Shown here piece after piece: positions 1 to 7,439 of a DNA stretch of 56,990 nt. The notes beneath the pieces were generated by a model. The model made no database searches. It was not told the origin of the DNA and saw only the letters and a list, made by a program, of their open reading frames with translations. A program made the translations under genes and the position numbers. The stretch lies in assembly GCA_947166385.1 (NCBI GenBank), contig CAMVEB010000025.1, positions 1 through 56,990 on the forward strand, in the 5' to 3' direction. How positions within the stretch are numbered: the first letter of the stretch is position 1; every line of letters begins with the position of its first letter. Source of the DNA: an uncultured Clostridia bacterium (GTDB taxonomy: Bacteria; Bacillota; Clostridia; Christensenellales; Aristaeellaceae).

Positions 1-31
1 ATCGGCAGTCCGTCCGGATCCTTGAAAAACG

Positions 32-217
32 TCATCGGCTTCCCCGTGTAGGAATGATCTGCTCATTCCACATAGCCGCAGGCCGTGTCCACAGGCCTCC
101 TTCGCCATACAGCGCCTTATACACCACCATCGGCTCCTCAGTCTCTGAATGCCGGGCTATGCCGATCACTTCATACTCGTTACCCTTGAAATGACGGTAG
201 CGGCCAAACGGGATGGA
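32..217 (-). pseudogene. DUF1653-type protein fragment
   Basis: Read on the minus strand from 217, this frame has no start codon and encodes a peptide containing GRYRHFKGNEYEVIG, then RHSETEEPMVVYKALYGEG and LWTRPAAMW. That is the conserved core of the small DUF1653 family, whose function is not established. It lacks its own start, its beginning overlaps a different reading frame (180-314), and it ends early at a stop at 32-34. I read it as the surviving piece of a gene joined by deletion to the neighbouring fragment. Confidence 0.6.
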
Positions 218-314
218 TGACTTCCCGTGTTCCGCGCTTGCTCCGCCTTGAGGCCAGATAGGCGCGATAGAGATTGCCGAAGTCCAGGATCTTTTCGTAA
301 TCGAACTTGCTCAT
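180..314 (-). pseudogene. Reverse-transcriptase-like N-terminal fragment
   Basis: An ATG at 314 (minus strand) opens a 44-codon frame beginning MSKFDYEKILDFGNLYRAYL and continuing ASRRSKRGTREV, after which it runs out of frame into the DUF1653 piece. The opening resembles the N terminus of bacterial reverse transcriptases, in which a short helix (NLYxAY) and a basic stretch precede the palm domain. No palm or YxDD region is present, so this is at most a remnant. The family assignment rests on a short stretch. Nothing further is recognisable from 315 to 486. Confidence 0.4.
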
Positions 315-486
315 GTCACGCTTTCGGCATGATGAACCCATCCATGTCGTATGAGCTCAACACCTTGCATTAGAGGTTAGCCTTATGATGGCCATGAGAG
401 TACACACCTATGAGTGATTTTACACCAGAAGCTCATCATTATCAATGAGGATCTCAACACTTGTCTGCACCCCCGTCTTTATGGTA

Positions 487-495
487 TGATATAAT
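487..495 (+). promoter_or_regulatory. Extended -10 promoter of the terminase operon
   Basis: TG at 487-488 followed after one base by a consensus TATAAT at 490-495 forms an extended -10 element. No -35 at normal spacing is seen (TTGTCT at 461 is 23 bases away). It lies just ahead of an attenuator-like hairpin and the small terminase gene. Confidence 0.55.
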
Positions 496-517
496 CACGA
501 AAACGAATGAGAACATT

Positions 518-549
518 CCCGGCGCGGCAATTTCGCGGCCGGGATTTTT
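518..549 (+). terminator. Attenuator-like hairpin before terminase
   Basis: A G+C-rich stem (CCCGGCGCG at 518-526 with CGCGGCCGGG at 534-543) is followed by TTTTT at 545-549. It sits between the promoter and the start of the small terminase gene, so it looks like a leader terminator that must be read through. A similar arrangement precedes the DUF2213 gene at 42344-42414. Confidence 0.55.
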
Positions 550-577
550 CATGCCATCGGAAAGGAGAATCAGCCCC

Positions 578-1093
578 ATGCCAGGCAAACCAGGAAGACC
601 GAGAAAGCATCCCATTCCGACGGAGCCGAAGCGCCCCCGCGGCCGGCCCCGCAAGACCCCGCCCGCCCCTGCGGAGGAGACCGCCCCGCTGCCCGATCCC
701 GCCGCCCCGGCGGAGACTCCTGCCGCCGTGGTCGATATCCGCTCTGCCCGGGGCCAGGTGATCCCCGGCGGCGAGGATTTCCAGTTCAGGAAGGGATCCT
801 CCGGCAATCCCGCCGGCAAGGCCCGGGCTTCGGATACCGCCGCGAAGAAAGCCCTGGAGGAAATCCGGAAGCTTACCCCTCAGGCCGTGGAGGCCATGAA
901 ATCCATCCTGACCAATGAAAAATGCTCCGTCTACGCGCGGATCCAGGTTATCAACATGATCCTCGAGCGCACCTACGGCAAGCCGGATACCGCGCTCAAG
1001 GTGGAGACGACCCACCGCTCCGTCGCCGAGTCCAGCGCCATGCTGCATGCCATCGCCGAGCAGATCCGCGCCCGGAAAGGAGGCGCGGGATGA
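578..1093 (+). CDS. Small-terminase-like protein (DUF5681)
   Basis: A 171-aa protein predicted to recognise phage DNA during packaging and pass it to the large terminase. The N terminus is basic with two AT-hook-like stretches (GRPRKHP and RPRGRPRK), followed by a Pro/Ala-rich linker. Near residues 68-80 is FRKGSSGNPAGKA, the hallmark of DUF5681, a family often encoded directly before terminase large subunits. The start at 578 is chosen because AAAGGAGA lies about 10 bases upstream; an in-frame ATG at 551 is less well placed. The stop overlaps the start of the next gene, implying translational coupling. Position makes the terminase role likely, but DUF5681 proteins are not all proven terminase subunits. 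Confidence 0.72.
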   Translation: MPGKPGRPRKHPIPTEPKRPRGRPRKTPPAPAEETAPLPDPAAPAETPAAVVDIRSARGQVIPGGEDFQFRKGSSGNPAGKARASDTAAKKALEEIRKLTPQAVEAMKSILTNEKCSVYARIQVINMILERTYGKPDTALKVETTHRSVAESSAMLHAIAEQIRARKGGAG

Positions 1094-2361
1094 GCAGGAA
1101 AACCGCCGCCGGCGAGCTCCGGCAGAAGCTGGATGTCTCGACCTTTTTCGAGCATATGGAGCAGATCGGGATCCAGGTCGGCTTTAAGGATATGAAGCCG
1201 GTCCACGGGGAATGGATCAGCGAGATGGTCTCCGGCACGGAGGATTACACGCTGCAGGCGCACCGCGGCGCCTTCAAGTCCTGCTGCCTCGCCGTGGCCA
1301 TCTCGCTCCTTCTGGTCATGTATCCGGACCGGAATATCATCTTCATCCGCAAGGCGGACAGCGATGTCCAGGAGATGATGGGCATGGTCAGCAAGATCCT
1401 CCGCTCCGATTTTTTCCAGCATTTTGTCAATTCGTGCTATGAACAGCCCCTGCTGATCAAATCGGAGGGCGTGGATCATCTGACGACGAGTCTCTGGAAT
1501 TCCCCCATGGGCGCGGATCAGCTCCAGGGCCTGGGCCTGAAATCGTCCATCACCGGCAAGCACGCATATTATGTCATCACGGACGATATCTGCAATCTGT
1601 CCGACCGCATCTCCCGGGCGGAGCGGGAGCGCACCAAGCTCCAGTATGACGAGCTGCAGAATATCCGCAACCGCGGCGGCCGGATCATCAACCTCGGCAC
1701 GCCCTGGCATAAGGAGGATGTCTTCAGCCGCATGCCCAATATCCACCGGTATGACTGCTATCATACCGGCCTTCTGACAAAGGAGAAGATCGATGAACTC
1801 CGCGCCTCCATGTCGCCATCCCTGTTCGCGGCGAATTATGAGCTGCTGCATATCGCGGCGGAGGACGCCTTCTTCGACACGTCCCCCCGCTTCACCGACG
1901 ATGCCGCCCTTCTCCGGGACGGCATCTCCCATATCGACGCCTCCTACGGCGGCCGGGATTACACGGCCTTCACCTGCTCCCGCCGCCACGGGGATACCCT
2001 CTATCTCTACGGCCGCCTCTGGCGCTGCCATGTGGATAAGGTCCTGGATGCCTGCATCGCGGAGGCGGACCGTCTCCTCTGCTGGCCCATGTACTGCGAG
2101 GATAACGGCGATAAGGGCTTCCTCCGGAAGGAAATCCGCTCCCGGGACCGCTACGGCAAGGGCTATACCGAGTCCCAGAACAAAGTCATCAAGATCACTT
2201 CCTATCTCCGCAAGTGGTGGCCGAATATCGTCTTCCTCCGGGGCACGGACCCGGAGTATCTCAATCAGATCATGGATTACACCGAGCAGGCGGAGCACGA
2301 CGACGCCCCCGACAGCGCCGCCGTCTCCTGCCGCTTCTGGGATCAGAAACACTGGTCCTGA
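1090..2361 (+). CDS. terL: Phage terminase large subunit
   Basis: The 423-aa motor and nuclease that drives DNA into the prohead and cuts the concatemer. The ATPase domain shows an atypical Walker A, HRGAFKSC, around residues 58-65 (K63, S64), and a Walker B ending in ITDD (D165, D166). The C-terminal RNase H-like nuclease domain has the acidic clusters HIDASYGGRDYTAF, EDNGDKGF and DDAPDSAA. Length is normal for this family. The start overlaps the small-subunit stop, and a ribosome site (AGGAGGCGCG) lies just upstream. The portal gene follows 25 bases downstream, giving the standard packaging order. No frameshift or missing motif was seen. Confidence 0.93.
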   Translation: MSRKTAAGELRQKLDVSTFFEHMEQIGIQVGFKDMKPVHGEWISEMVSGTEDYTLQAHRGAFKSCCLAVAISLLLVMYPDRNIIFIRKADSDVQEMMGMVSKILRSDFFQHFVNSCYEQPLLIKSEGVDHLTTSLWNSPMGADQLQGLGLKSSITGKHAYYVITDDICNLSDRISRAERERTKLQYDELQNIRNRGGRIINLGTPWHKEDVFSRMPNIHRYDCYHTGLLTKEKIDELRASMSPSLFAANYELLHIAAEDAFFDTSPRFTDDAALLRDGISHIDASYGGRDYTAFTCSRRHGDTLYLYGRLWRCHVDKVLDACIAEADRLLCWPMYCEDNGDKGFLRKEIRSRDRYGKGYTESQNKVIKITSYLRKWWPNIVFLRGTDPEYLNQIMDYTEQAEHDDAPDSAAVSCRFWDQKHWS

Positions 2362-2386
2362 TTTTTTTTCATAAGGAGGTCTCCCT

Positions 2387-3763
2387 ATGTCCCGCAATCG
2401 GAAACGCTCCCGTTCCGCCGCCGCACAAAAAAAACGCCGCCCTGCCGATCAGAAGCGGACCATCAGCCCCCTGGCCCAGGCCCGCCTTCTCTCGGGCGTG
2501 GACGGCTATTCCAATCCGACCGCCTTTCTCGGCGAGGATTCTGATCTGATCGCCTCGGGCATTTTTGTCCGCTCCGGCCTGACCGCCCAGCCGGAGAAGC
2601 TGACCGCCGCCTATCGCGAGAGCTGGCTGGCCATGCGGATCATCGATACCCCGTCCGAGGATGTCACCCGCTCCTGGTATACGCTGACCTGCCATATGGA
2701 CGAGGAGGATATCAATGACCTCAAGCGCCTGGAAGCCCGCCACAGCGTGAAGCGCGAGCTGACTGACGCGATCCGCTGGGCCCGCCTCTACGGCGGTTCC
2801 CTCGCGGTGATCGTGATCCGCGGCGAGGAGAACTGCCTGGATCAGCCGCTGGATCTGGATGCCCTGCCCCCGGACTGCTTCCGCGGCCTGCTTGTCATCG
2901 ACCGCGCCGAGGGGGTCTCTCCCTCCCTGGAGCTGGTCTCCGATCTGGATGATCCGGATTTCGGCCTCCCGATGTATTACACCGTGGATCTGGATCTGGA
3001 GGAGGCGCGCTCCGTCCGGATTCATCATTCCCGGGTCCTTCGCTTCGTTTCCCGGGAGCTGCCGCGCAATGAGATGATCCTGGAGAATTTCTGGGGTCCC
3101 AGCGAGCTGGAGCATATCTGGGATGAGCTGCAGAAGCGCTCCGCGACTTCCGCCAATATCGCCCAGCTGATCTTCCAGGCGAATGTGACCACCCTGAAGA
3201 TGTCCGATTTCGGGGAGTCCATGGCCCTGGGCACGGACACGGCGAAGCAGGCGATCCTGGATATGATCGCCCAGGAGAACCGGATCCGCACGTCCTATGG
3301 CCTGCAGCTCCTCTCGAAGGATGACTCCATGGAGAATCATTCCTATTCCTTCTCCGGTCTGTCCGATGTCTATGAGTGTTTTATGATGGATATGGCCGGC
3401 GCCTGCGAGATCCCGGCGACGAAGCTCTTCGGCCGCTCGCCCCAGGGCTTCCAGTCCACCGGCGAGTCCGATATGCGCAATTATTATGAGATGATCGCCG
3501 GCCTGCAGGAGCGCCTCCTGCGCCCGGCCCTGGATAAGCTCCTCCCGGTGATGGCCATCTCCTGCTGGGGCTTCCTCCCGGATGATCTGGGCTTCATTTT
3601 CAATCCGCTCACGACGGAGTCCCCCGATACCATGGCCGAGCTGGCGAATAAGCTTTCTCTCCCGGTCATCGAGGCCTTTAAGGCCGGCCTCATCTCCCGG
3701 GAGGATGCCGTCGCCGAGCTGAAGGCCCGCGGCGAGCCCTACGCCTGCTGGACGATGATTTAG
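2387..3763 (+). CDS. Phage portal protein (DUF1073)
   Basis: A 458-aa portal subunit; twelve copies would form the ring through which DNA enters the capsid and to which the neck attaches. After a basic N terminus, the stretch YRESWLAMRIIDTPSEDVTR is typical of DUF1073 portals, as is AIRWARLYGGSLAVIVIRG. The C-terminal part carries ATKLFGRSPQGFQSTGESD, another family signature. AAGGAGG lies 9-10 bases before the ATG. In related phages the next genes are a head morphogenesis protein and the DUF2213 gene. Here the reading stops at 3763, a terminator follows, and the next head gene is 38.7 kb away at 42439, so the module is interrupted immediately after this gene. The gene itself appears intact. 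Confidence 0.92.
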   Translation: MSRNRKRSRSAAAQKKRRPADQKRTISPLAQARLLSGVDGYSNPTAFLGEDSDLIASGIFVRSGLTAQPEKLTAAYRESWLAMRIIDTPSEDVTRSWYTLTCHMDEEDINDLKRLEARHSVKRELTDAIRWARLYGGSLAVIVIRGEENCLDQPLDLDALPPDCFRGLLVIDRAEGVSPSLELVSDLDDPDFGLPMYYTVDLDLEEARSVRIHHSRVLRFVSRELPRNEMILENFWGPSELEHIWDELQKRSATSANIAQLIFQANVTTLKMSDFGESMALGTDTAKQAILDMIAQENRIRTSYGLQLLSKDDSMENHSYSFSGLSDVYECFMMDMAGACEIPATKLFGRSPQGFQSTGESDMRNYYEMIAGLQERLLRPALDKLLPVMAISCWGFLPDDLGFIFNPLTTESPDTMAELANKLSLPVIEAFKAGLISREDAVAELKARGEPYACWTMI

Positions 3764-3766
3764 ACC

Positions 3767-3830
3767 TTTTTTGTTCAACGATCGGCGGCTTCGGCCGCCA
3801 TTTTTTATTTTGCCGGCGCGGGGTATGAGG
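3767..3830. repeat. 64-bp repeat, left copy, with terminator hairpin
   Basis: This stretch, just after the portal stop, matches 39276-39339 over about 64 bases with scattered differences. Shared blocks include TTGTTC, ATCGGCGGCTTCGG, a T-rich run and CGGCGCGGG. The block GGCGGCTTCGGCCGCC followed by TTTTTT (about 3784-3806) is a convincing intrinsic terminator for the portal transcript. The second copy is degenerate in its hairpin. The pair brackets the Cas13d and DISARM-like region; see findings. Confidence 0.7.
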
Positions 3831-3855
3831 ATTACGCGGCATTCTGCATCATTGA

Positions 3856-4009
3856 TGCCAGGGGTCTGAAACTCTTGACTTTTGCGGTTGCGATGGTATA
3901 ATAGTGAACTACACCCCTGTCGTGTGCCAGGGGTCTGAAACGCCAGATTTATCGTTATCTGGTTCTTCATTTACGAACTTACCCCCGGCAGCTGCCGGGG
4001 GTTTGAAAT
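3856..4009 (+). CRISPR. Type VI-D mini CRISPR array
   Basis: One intact 36-nt repeat lies at 3906-3941. It begins GAACTACACCCCTG and ends GCCAGGGGTCTGAAAC, the length, stem-loop design and AAAC end known for Cas13d repeats. A second repeat at 3975-4009 (35 nt) keeps GAACT, a strong stem and GGGGGTTTGAAA but differs in both stem arms in a compensating way. A third copy is only the 3' half (TGCCAGGGGTCTGAAAC at 3856-3872). The spacers, 3873-3905 and 3942-3974, are both 33 nt. The repeat orientation gives a 5' repeat-spacer crRNA, in the same direction as cas13d, which starts 254 bases downstream. The first spacer contains a promoter and the second contains a small inverted repeat, so true guide function is uncertain. 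Confidence 0.85.
3875..3902 (+). promoter_or_regulatory. Strong promoter abutting the CRISPR repeat
   Basis: TTGACT (3875-3880), a 16-base spacer and a consensus TATAAT (3897-3902) occupy the first spacer-sized interval. Transcription would begin about 3908-3910, inside the first bases of the intact repeat. The primary transcript would therefore start almost where a matured 30-nt Cas13d repeat handle begins (3912). Confidence 0.75.
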
Positions 4010-4069
4010 GAAACCTTCGTCAATTACACGGTCATTCTGATTGAACTATGCCCTTGCGCCCCTCATCCC

Positions 4070-4095
4070 GCCCTGGCTGTTGCCAGGGCATTTTC
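4070..4095 (+). terminator. Probable terminator of the CRISPR transcript
   Basis: A perfect 8-bp stem, GCCCTGGC (4070-4077) with GCCAGGGC (4082-4089), with a 4-base loop and then ATTTTC, lies 60 bases after the last repeat. Its loop-side sequence resembles the repeat stem, but the spacing breaks the 69-base array period, so I treat it as a terminator rather than a repeat. Confidence 0.55.
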
Positions 4096-4176
4096 AACTT
4101 GCAGTTCAATGACGGATCCTTTGCGTTTGGATAAGATATTGTCGGTATCATGGATATGGAAATTACTTCTTGCCTG

Positions 4177-4185
4177 TGGTACAAT
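4177..4185 (+). promoter_or_regulatory. Extended -10 promoter for cas13d
   Basis: TGG followed by TACAAT (4180-4185) forms an extended -10 element 79 bases before the cas13d start. No good -35 is seen. A separate promoter would uncouple cas13d from both the array and the phage late transcript. Confidence 0.45.
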
Positions 4186-4263
4186 GGACAGGAAAGAATA
4201 AAAAACCATATCTTGTTTCGTGTACGGGTATGACAAAATAATAATTGAATGAGGTGCAGGACC

Positions 4264-7167
4264 ATGAAGAAAAAGACATCGATCCGTGAACAGCGCGAAC
4301 AGCAGGCAGCCCAGGCCCGGCAGTCCCATCAGCAGAAGGATCAGGCCCGTCAGGAAGCCATTCGGATTCAAAAAGAGGCAGAAGAAGCCGCGGTGAAGGA
4401 AAAAGAGAAACAGGCTCGTCTTCGCAAACTGAATGAAAGCCTGAATCCGATTCGCCAGCGTACGCTGAGTGAGGAAAAGAAATCCTCCGCGAAGGCGGCT
4501 GGCCTGAAATCAACTTTTATGATGGGCGGGAATGATCTTCTGATGACGTCGTTCGGTCGGGGCAATGCGGCGATCCCTGAGAAAAAGGTTTCTGCCGGCA
4601 CGGTGTCCGATCTGGCGGAGTCTCCGGCCTTTACGGTTACACCGGACCAGGAACTTCATTTTCTGATTGATGGGCGTGTGAAAAATGCGTCTACGGATAA
4701 CCCGCTCCATCATGCGGAGGAGCAGCCGGTTAAGCGCGATGACCTGATTCACGCGCGGGAAGCTCTGGAAAAACTGTATTATGGTGAGAATTTTGAGGAC
4801 AATATCCATATTCAGGCGATCTACAGCATCCTGGATGTGGAGAAGTCGCTGTCCGTTCATATCAATAACATCGTGTATATGCTCAACAATTTCCTGCGCG
4901 GATCCGAGAATGACATGATGGATCTGGTCGGAAACCTGTTTACGAATGTAACCTATGAAAAATTCCTTGCTCCCAATGAGAGAAATAAGTGGAAGTTGGA
5001 GGCTTTTAAAAAGCTCTGCAGCGCGCGGCAGTTGGGCTATCTGAATCTTGAAATCGAGCCGGCAGAACCGCCGAAGGATAAAAATGGCAAACCTGCCAGG
5101 AAGAAAATCGATCCCAATACCATCAAACTGTCAGAGGAAGAATTCTATTACATCCTGGTTGCGATCAGCCAAATGCGGCAAATGCTGGCGCACGGGGATC
5201 CGAAACAGAATATCTATCTGATTGAAGGCTTCGGAAAAGGGAATAAGATCTCTTCAGCTTTGAACAGGCTGTATCAGGACAGGATCAGGGAACTGAACAA
5301 CAATTTCCTGGATAAGGCGGGGAAGAATCTGGTGATCCTGTTCAAGGCGTTTTCAGTTCATGAAAAGGAACAGAAGGCTTCTTATGTCCGGGATTATTAT
5401 GATTTTACGGTTCGGAAGAGTTATAAGAATACAGGCTTCTCCATCAAACTGCTGCGGGAGCATATGACGGCGGAGATCGAGGAAGCTTTCGTTTTGCGGA
5501 ATAAGAAATATGATTGCGTTCGCAGTAAGCTCTATCCCTTTGTGGATTATGCGATCTTCCGGTATTATCAGATGCATTCGGCGGAGGCGGAGGATCTGGT
5601 GGCTTCTCTGCGCGTTTCTTTCAACGAAAAGGAGAAGGATGCCGTGTACAGCCGGGAGGCTGCCCGGATCTGGCCGAAGCAGGAGATCGGGGATCTGATT
5701 ATTCATCATATCCTTCCGGAGATGAGCGGCGATGTGATCAAGAATATCACGCCGGATAAGGATGTATCCGCGGATATGCTGCAGGCGGTTCAGATTTCCG
5801 CGGAAGCCACGGATTTCTCAAAGATGGTTTACATGCTGACGATGTTTATTAACGGAAAGGAGATCAATGATCTTCTGACTTCCCTGATACATCAGTTTGA
5901 GAATATCGCGGCGTTCTCTTCTGTCATGAAGAGTCAGGGCCTCCGGACCGGTTTTGCGGAGGAATTCAAGCTCTTCGGTCTCAGCGCGCAGGTCGCGGAG
6001 GAATTGCGTTCCATCAACAGCTTTGCCCGGATGACAAAAGAAGCGTCAAACGCGAAAGAGATTATGTATGTGGAAGCGTTCCGGGTATTGGGTATGAAGG
6101 GCGATGAAGATCAGCTGCTGCGGGAAGTGAAGGACATTCTTGATCCGAAGAAGAGCGGGAAGGGAACTCAGCGCCGCGGTGTTCGGAATTTCATTGCCAA
6201 CAATGTGATTGAATCGGTTCGCTTCAAGTATCTGATTCGCTATGGTAATGTGAACAAGCTGAAAGGGCTGGCGCAGAGTTCGGCTGTGGTCTCCTTTGTT
6301 CTGAAGGATATTCCGGATGATCAGATTAAACGCTATTACATTGATTTGGGAGAAAACCGGGAAACGGATGTCAATGCGATGCGGGCCGATCTGACGCAGA
6401 GGCTGACCGGATTTTCATTTGAGGATATCCGGGATGTCAGGCAGAATGATAAGGGAGCCAATCAGCGGGAGCAGCAGGAGAAGCAGCAGAAGCAGGCGCT
6501 TGTTCGTCTCTATCTGACGGTGCTTTATCTGGCGTTGAAGAATCTGGTTTATATTAATAGCCGCTATTTCCTGGCGTTCCATTGCGTGGAGCGGGATCGG
6601 CTGCTTATTGATCCTGAATTCTGGAATGAAGCGCGGAAAGATGAGAATCAGCGGAATCCGGATTATGGATATATGGTCTTCGCTAAAGATTTCCTGCAGA
6701 AGTATCCGCAGAAAAAGCGGGTTGCAGCCTATCTGAAGCAGAATTTTGATAATGCGGATGAATGGTCCATCAGGACATACAGGAACAAGATTGAACATCT
6801 GGATGCGATTCGGAATGCGGATCTGTATATGTCGGATGTCAAGGAAATCCATTCCTGGTATGAACTGTATCATTATATCCTGCAGCGCAGGATCATGGAT
6901 CAGTATGAATATGATTCCACCCATCCATCCAATGATAACTCCGGGAATATGATTGTATCGGAAGCGGAACTGAATCCCAGGACACTGGCGTATTTCAGCA
7001 AGGTAAAAACATATGGATCCTATTGCAAGGATTTTGTAAAAGCCCTGAATGTTCCCTTTGCCTATAATCTTCCGCGGTATAAGAATCTTTCTGTGGATGA
7101 ATTGTTTGATAAAAACCGCCCGGCTGCGAAGGGGACAGGGAAGAATCTAAACAATGATGATGAGTAG
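4264..7167 (+). CDS. cas13d: Cas13d, type VI-D CRISPR RNA-guided RNase
   Basis: A 967-aa effector that processes its own crRNA, binds complementary RNA and then cleaves RNA through two HEPN domains. Both catalytic RxxxxH motifs are present: RQMLAH at R305-H310 and RNKIEH at R840-H845. Further family signatures are KSTFMMGG (near 82), LTMFINGKEINDLLTSLI, RNFIANNVIE followed by RFKYLIRYGN, LYLTVLYLALKNLVYINSRY with FHCVERD, and the C-terminal VPFAYNLPRYKNLSVDELFD. Total length matches typical Cas13d, but about 70 N-terminal residues form a highly charged Gln/Lys/Glu-rich, probably coiled-coil extension. The start at 4264 is preferred over 4249 because GAGGTG lies 7-12 bases upstream. The short array is immediately upstream; no cas1, cas2 or WYL gene is near. 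The gene lies inside the prophage head module. Confidence 0.96.
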   Translation: MKKKTSIREQREQQAAQARQSHQQKDQARQEAIRIQKEAEEAAVKEKEKQARLRKLNESLNPIRQRTLSEEKKSSAKAAGLKSTFMMGGNDLLMTSFGRGNAAIPEKKVSAGTVSDLAESPAFTVTPDQELHFLIDGRVKNASTDNPLHHAEEQPVKRDDLIHAREALEKLYYGENFEDNIHIQAIYSILDVEKSLSVHINNIVYMLNNFLRGSENDMMDLVGNLFTNVTYEKFLAPNERNKWKLEAFKKLCSARQLGYLNLEIEPAEPPKDKNGKPARKKIDPNTIKLSEEEFYYILVAISQMRQMLAHGDPKQNIYLIEGFGKGNKISSALNRLYQDRIRELNNNFLDKAGKNLVILFKAFSVHEKEQKASYVRDYYDFTVRKSYKNTGFSIKLLREHMTAEIEEAFVLRNKKYDCVRSKLYPFVDYAIFRYYQMHSAEAEDLVASLRVSFNEKEKDAVYSREAARIWPKQEIGDLIIHHILPEMSGDVIKNITPDKDVSADMLQAVQISAEATDFSKMVYMLTMFINGKEINDLLTSLIHQFENIAAFSSVMKSQGLRTGFAEEFKLFGLSAQVAEELRSINSFARMTKEASNAKEIMYVEAFRVLGMKGDEDQLLREVKDILDPKKSGKGTQRRGVRNFIANNVIESVRFKYLIRYGNVNKLKGLAQSSAVVSFVLKDIPDDQIKRYYIDLGENRETDVNAMRADLTQRLTGFSFEDIRDVRQNDKGANQREQQEKQQKQALVRLYLTVLYLALKNLVYINSRYFLAFHCVERDRLLIDPEFWNEARKDENQRNPDYGYMVFAKDFLQKYPQKKRVAAYLKQNFDNADEWSIRTYRNKIEHLDAIRNADLYMSDVKEIHSWYELYHYILQRRIMDQYEYDSTHPSNDNSGNMIVSEAELNPRTLAYFSKVKTYGSYCKDFVKALNVPFAYNLPRYKNLSVDELFDKNRPAAKGTGKNLNNDDE

Positions 7168-7271
7168 GATGTCTTTGAATAACATCCTGTTTTCGCTTAG
7201 CGCCTGAAATATGGAGTTCTTCTCTGATCGTCTTAGTTTGCAGAATTGCATGTCTGCCAGATGAAAAAGAT

Positions 7272-7310
7272 GCGGCCGAGCCGTTGCGATGGACGAAAGC
7301 CGCCTTTTTT
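7272..7310 (+). terminator. Possible terminator after cas13d
   Basis: GCGGC (7272-7276) can pair with GCCGC (7299-7303), followed by CTTTTTT. A second short stem (CCGC, TTT, GCGG) with flanking A and T runs lies at 7325-7344 and could act on either strand. Both are about 105-180 bases after the cas13d stop. Confidence 0.4.
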
Positions 7311-7353
7311 GCCAAAAATGAAAAAAGCCCCGCTTTGCGGTTTTCAATGCCGT

Positions 7354-7412
7354 GATATGCTCCCTTCATGAGAGACAGTAAAAGAAAAACTGTCACATGA
7401 AGGGAGCATATC
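7354..7412. repeat. Large two-stage inverted repeat
   Basis: Perfect 17-base arms (GATATGCTCCCTTCATG at 7354-7370 and its complement at 7396-7412) enclose a second 6-bp stem (GACAGT with ACTGTC) and an A-rich 9-base loop. The 59-base element lies between the convergent cas13d and zincin genes. No T-run follows, so it is not a simple terminator. It could be an operator, an RNA processing site or the end of a lost mobile element. Confidence 0.8.
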
Positions 7413-7439
7413 AAAGTCTGGCCGGGGGTAAAGCCGTGA

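Noticed and set aside
973..2397. Long minus-strand open frame opposite the large terminase (and similar frames opposite most large genes).
   Set aside because: These arise from G+C-rich codon structure, have low-complexity Arg/Gly/Ile-rich translations and no ribosome sites; the plus-strand frames carry recognised motifs.
3873..3905. First 33-base interval as a real guide spacer.
   Set aside because: It contains a near-consensus promoter and follows only half a repeat, so a guide function is unlikely.
4063..4098. A possible fourth CRISPR repeat with a CCTGG/CCAGG stem and TTTTCAAC end.
   Set aside because: It breaks the 69-base period, lacks GAACT, and has a perfect stem plus T-run, so it fits a terminator better.
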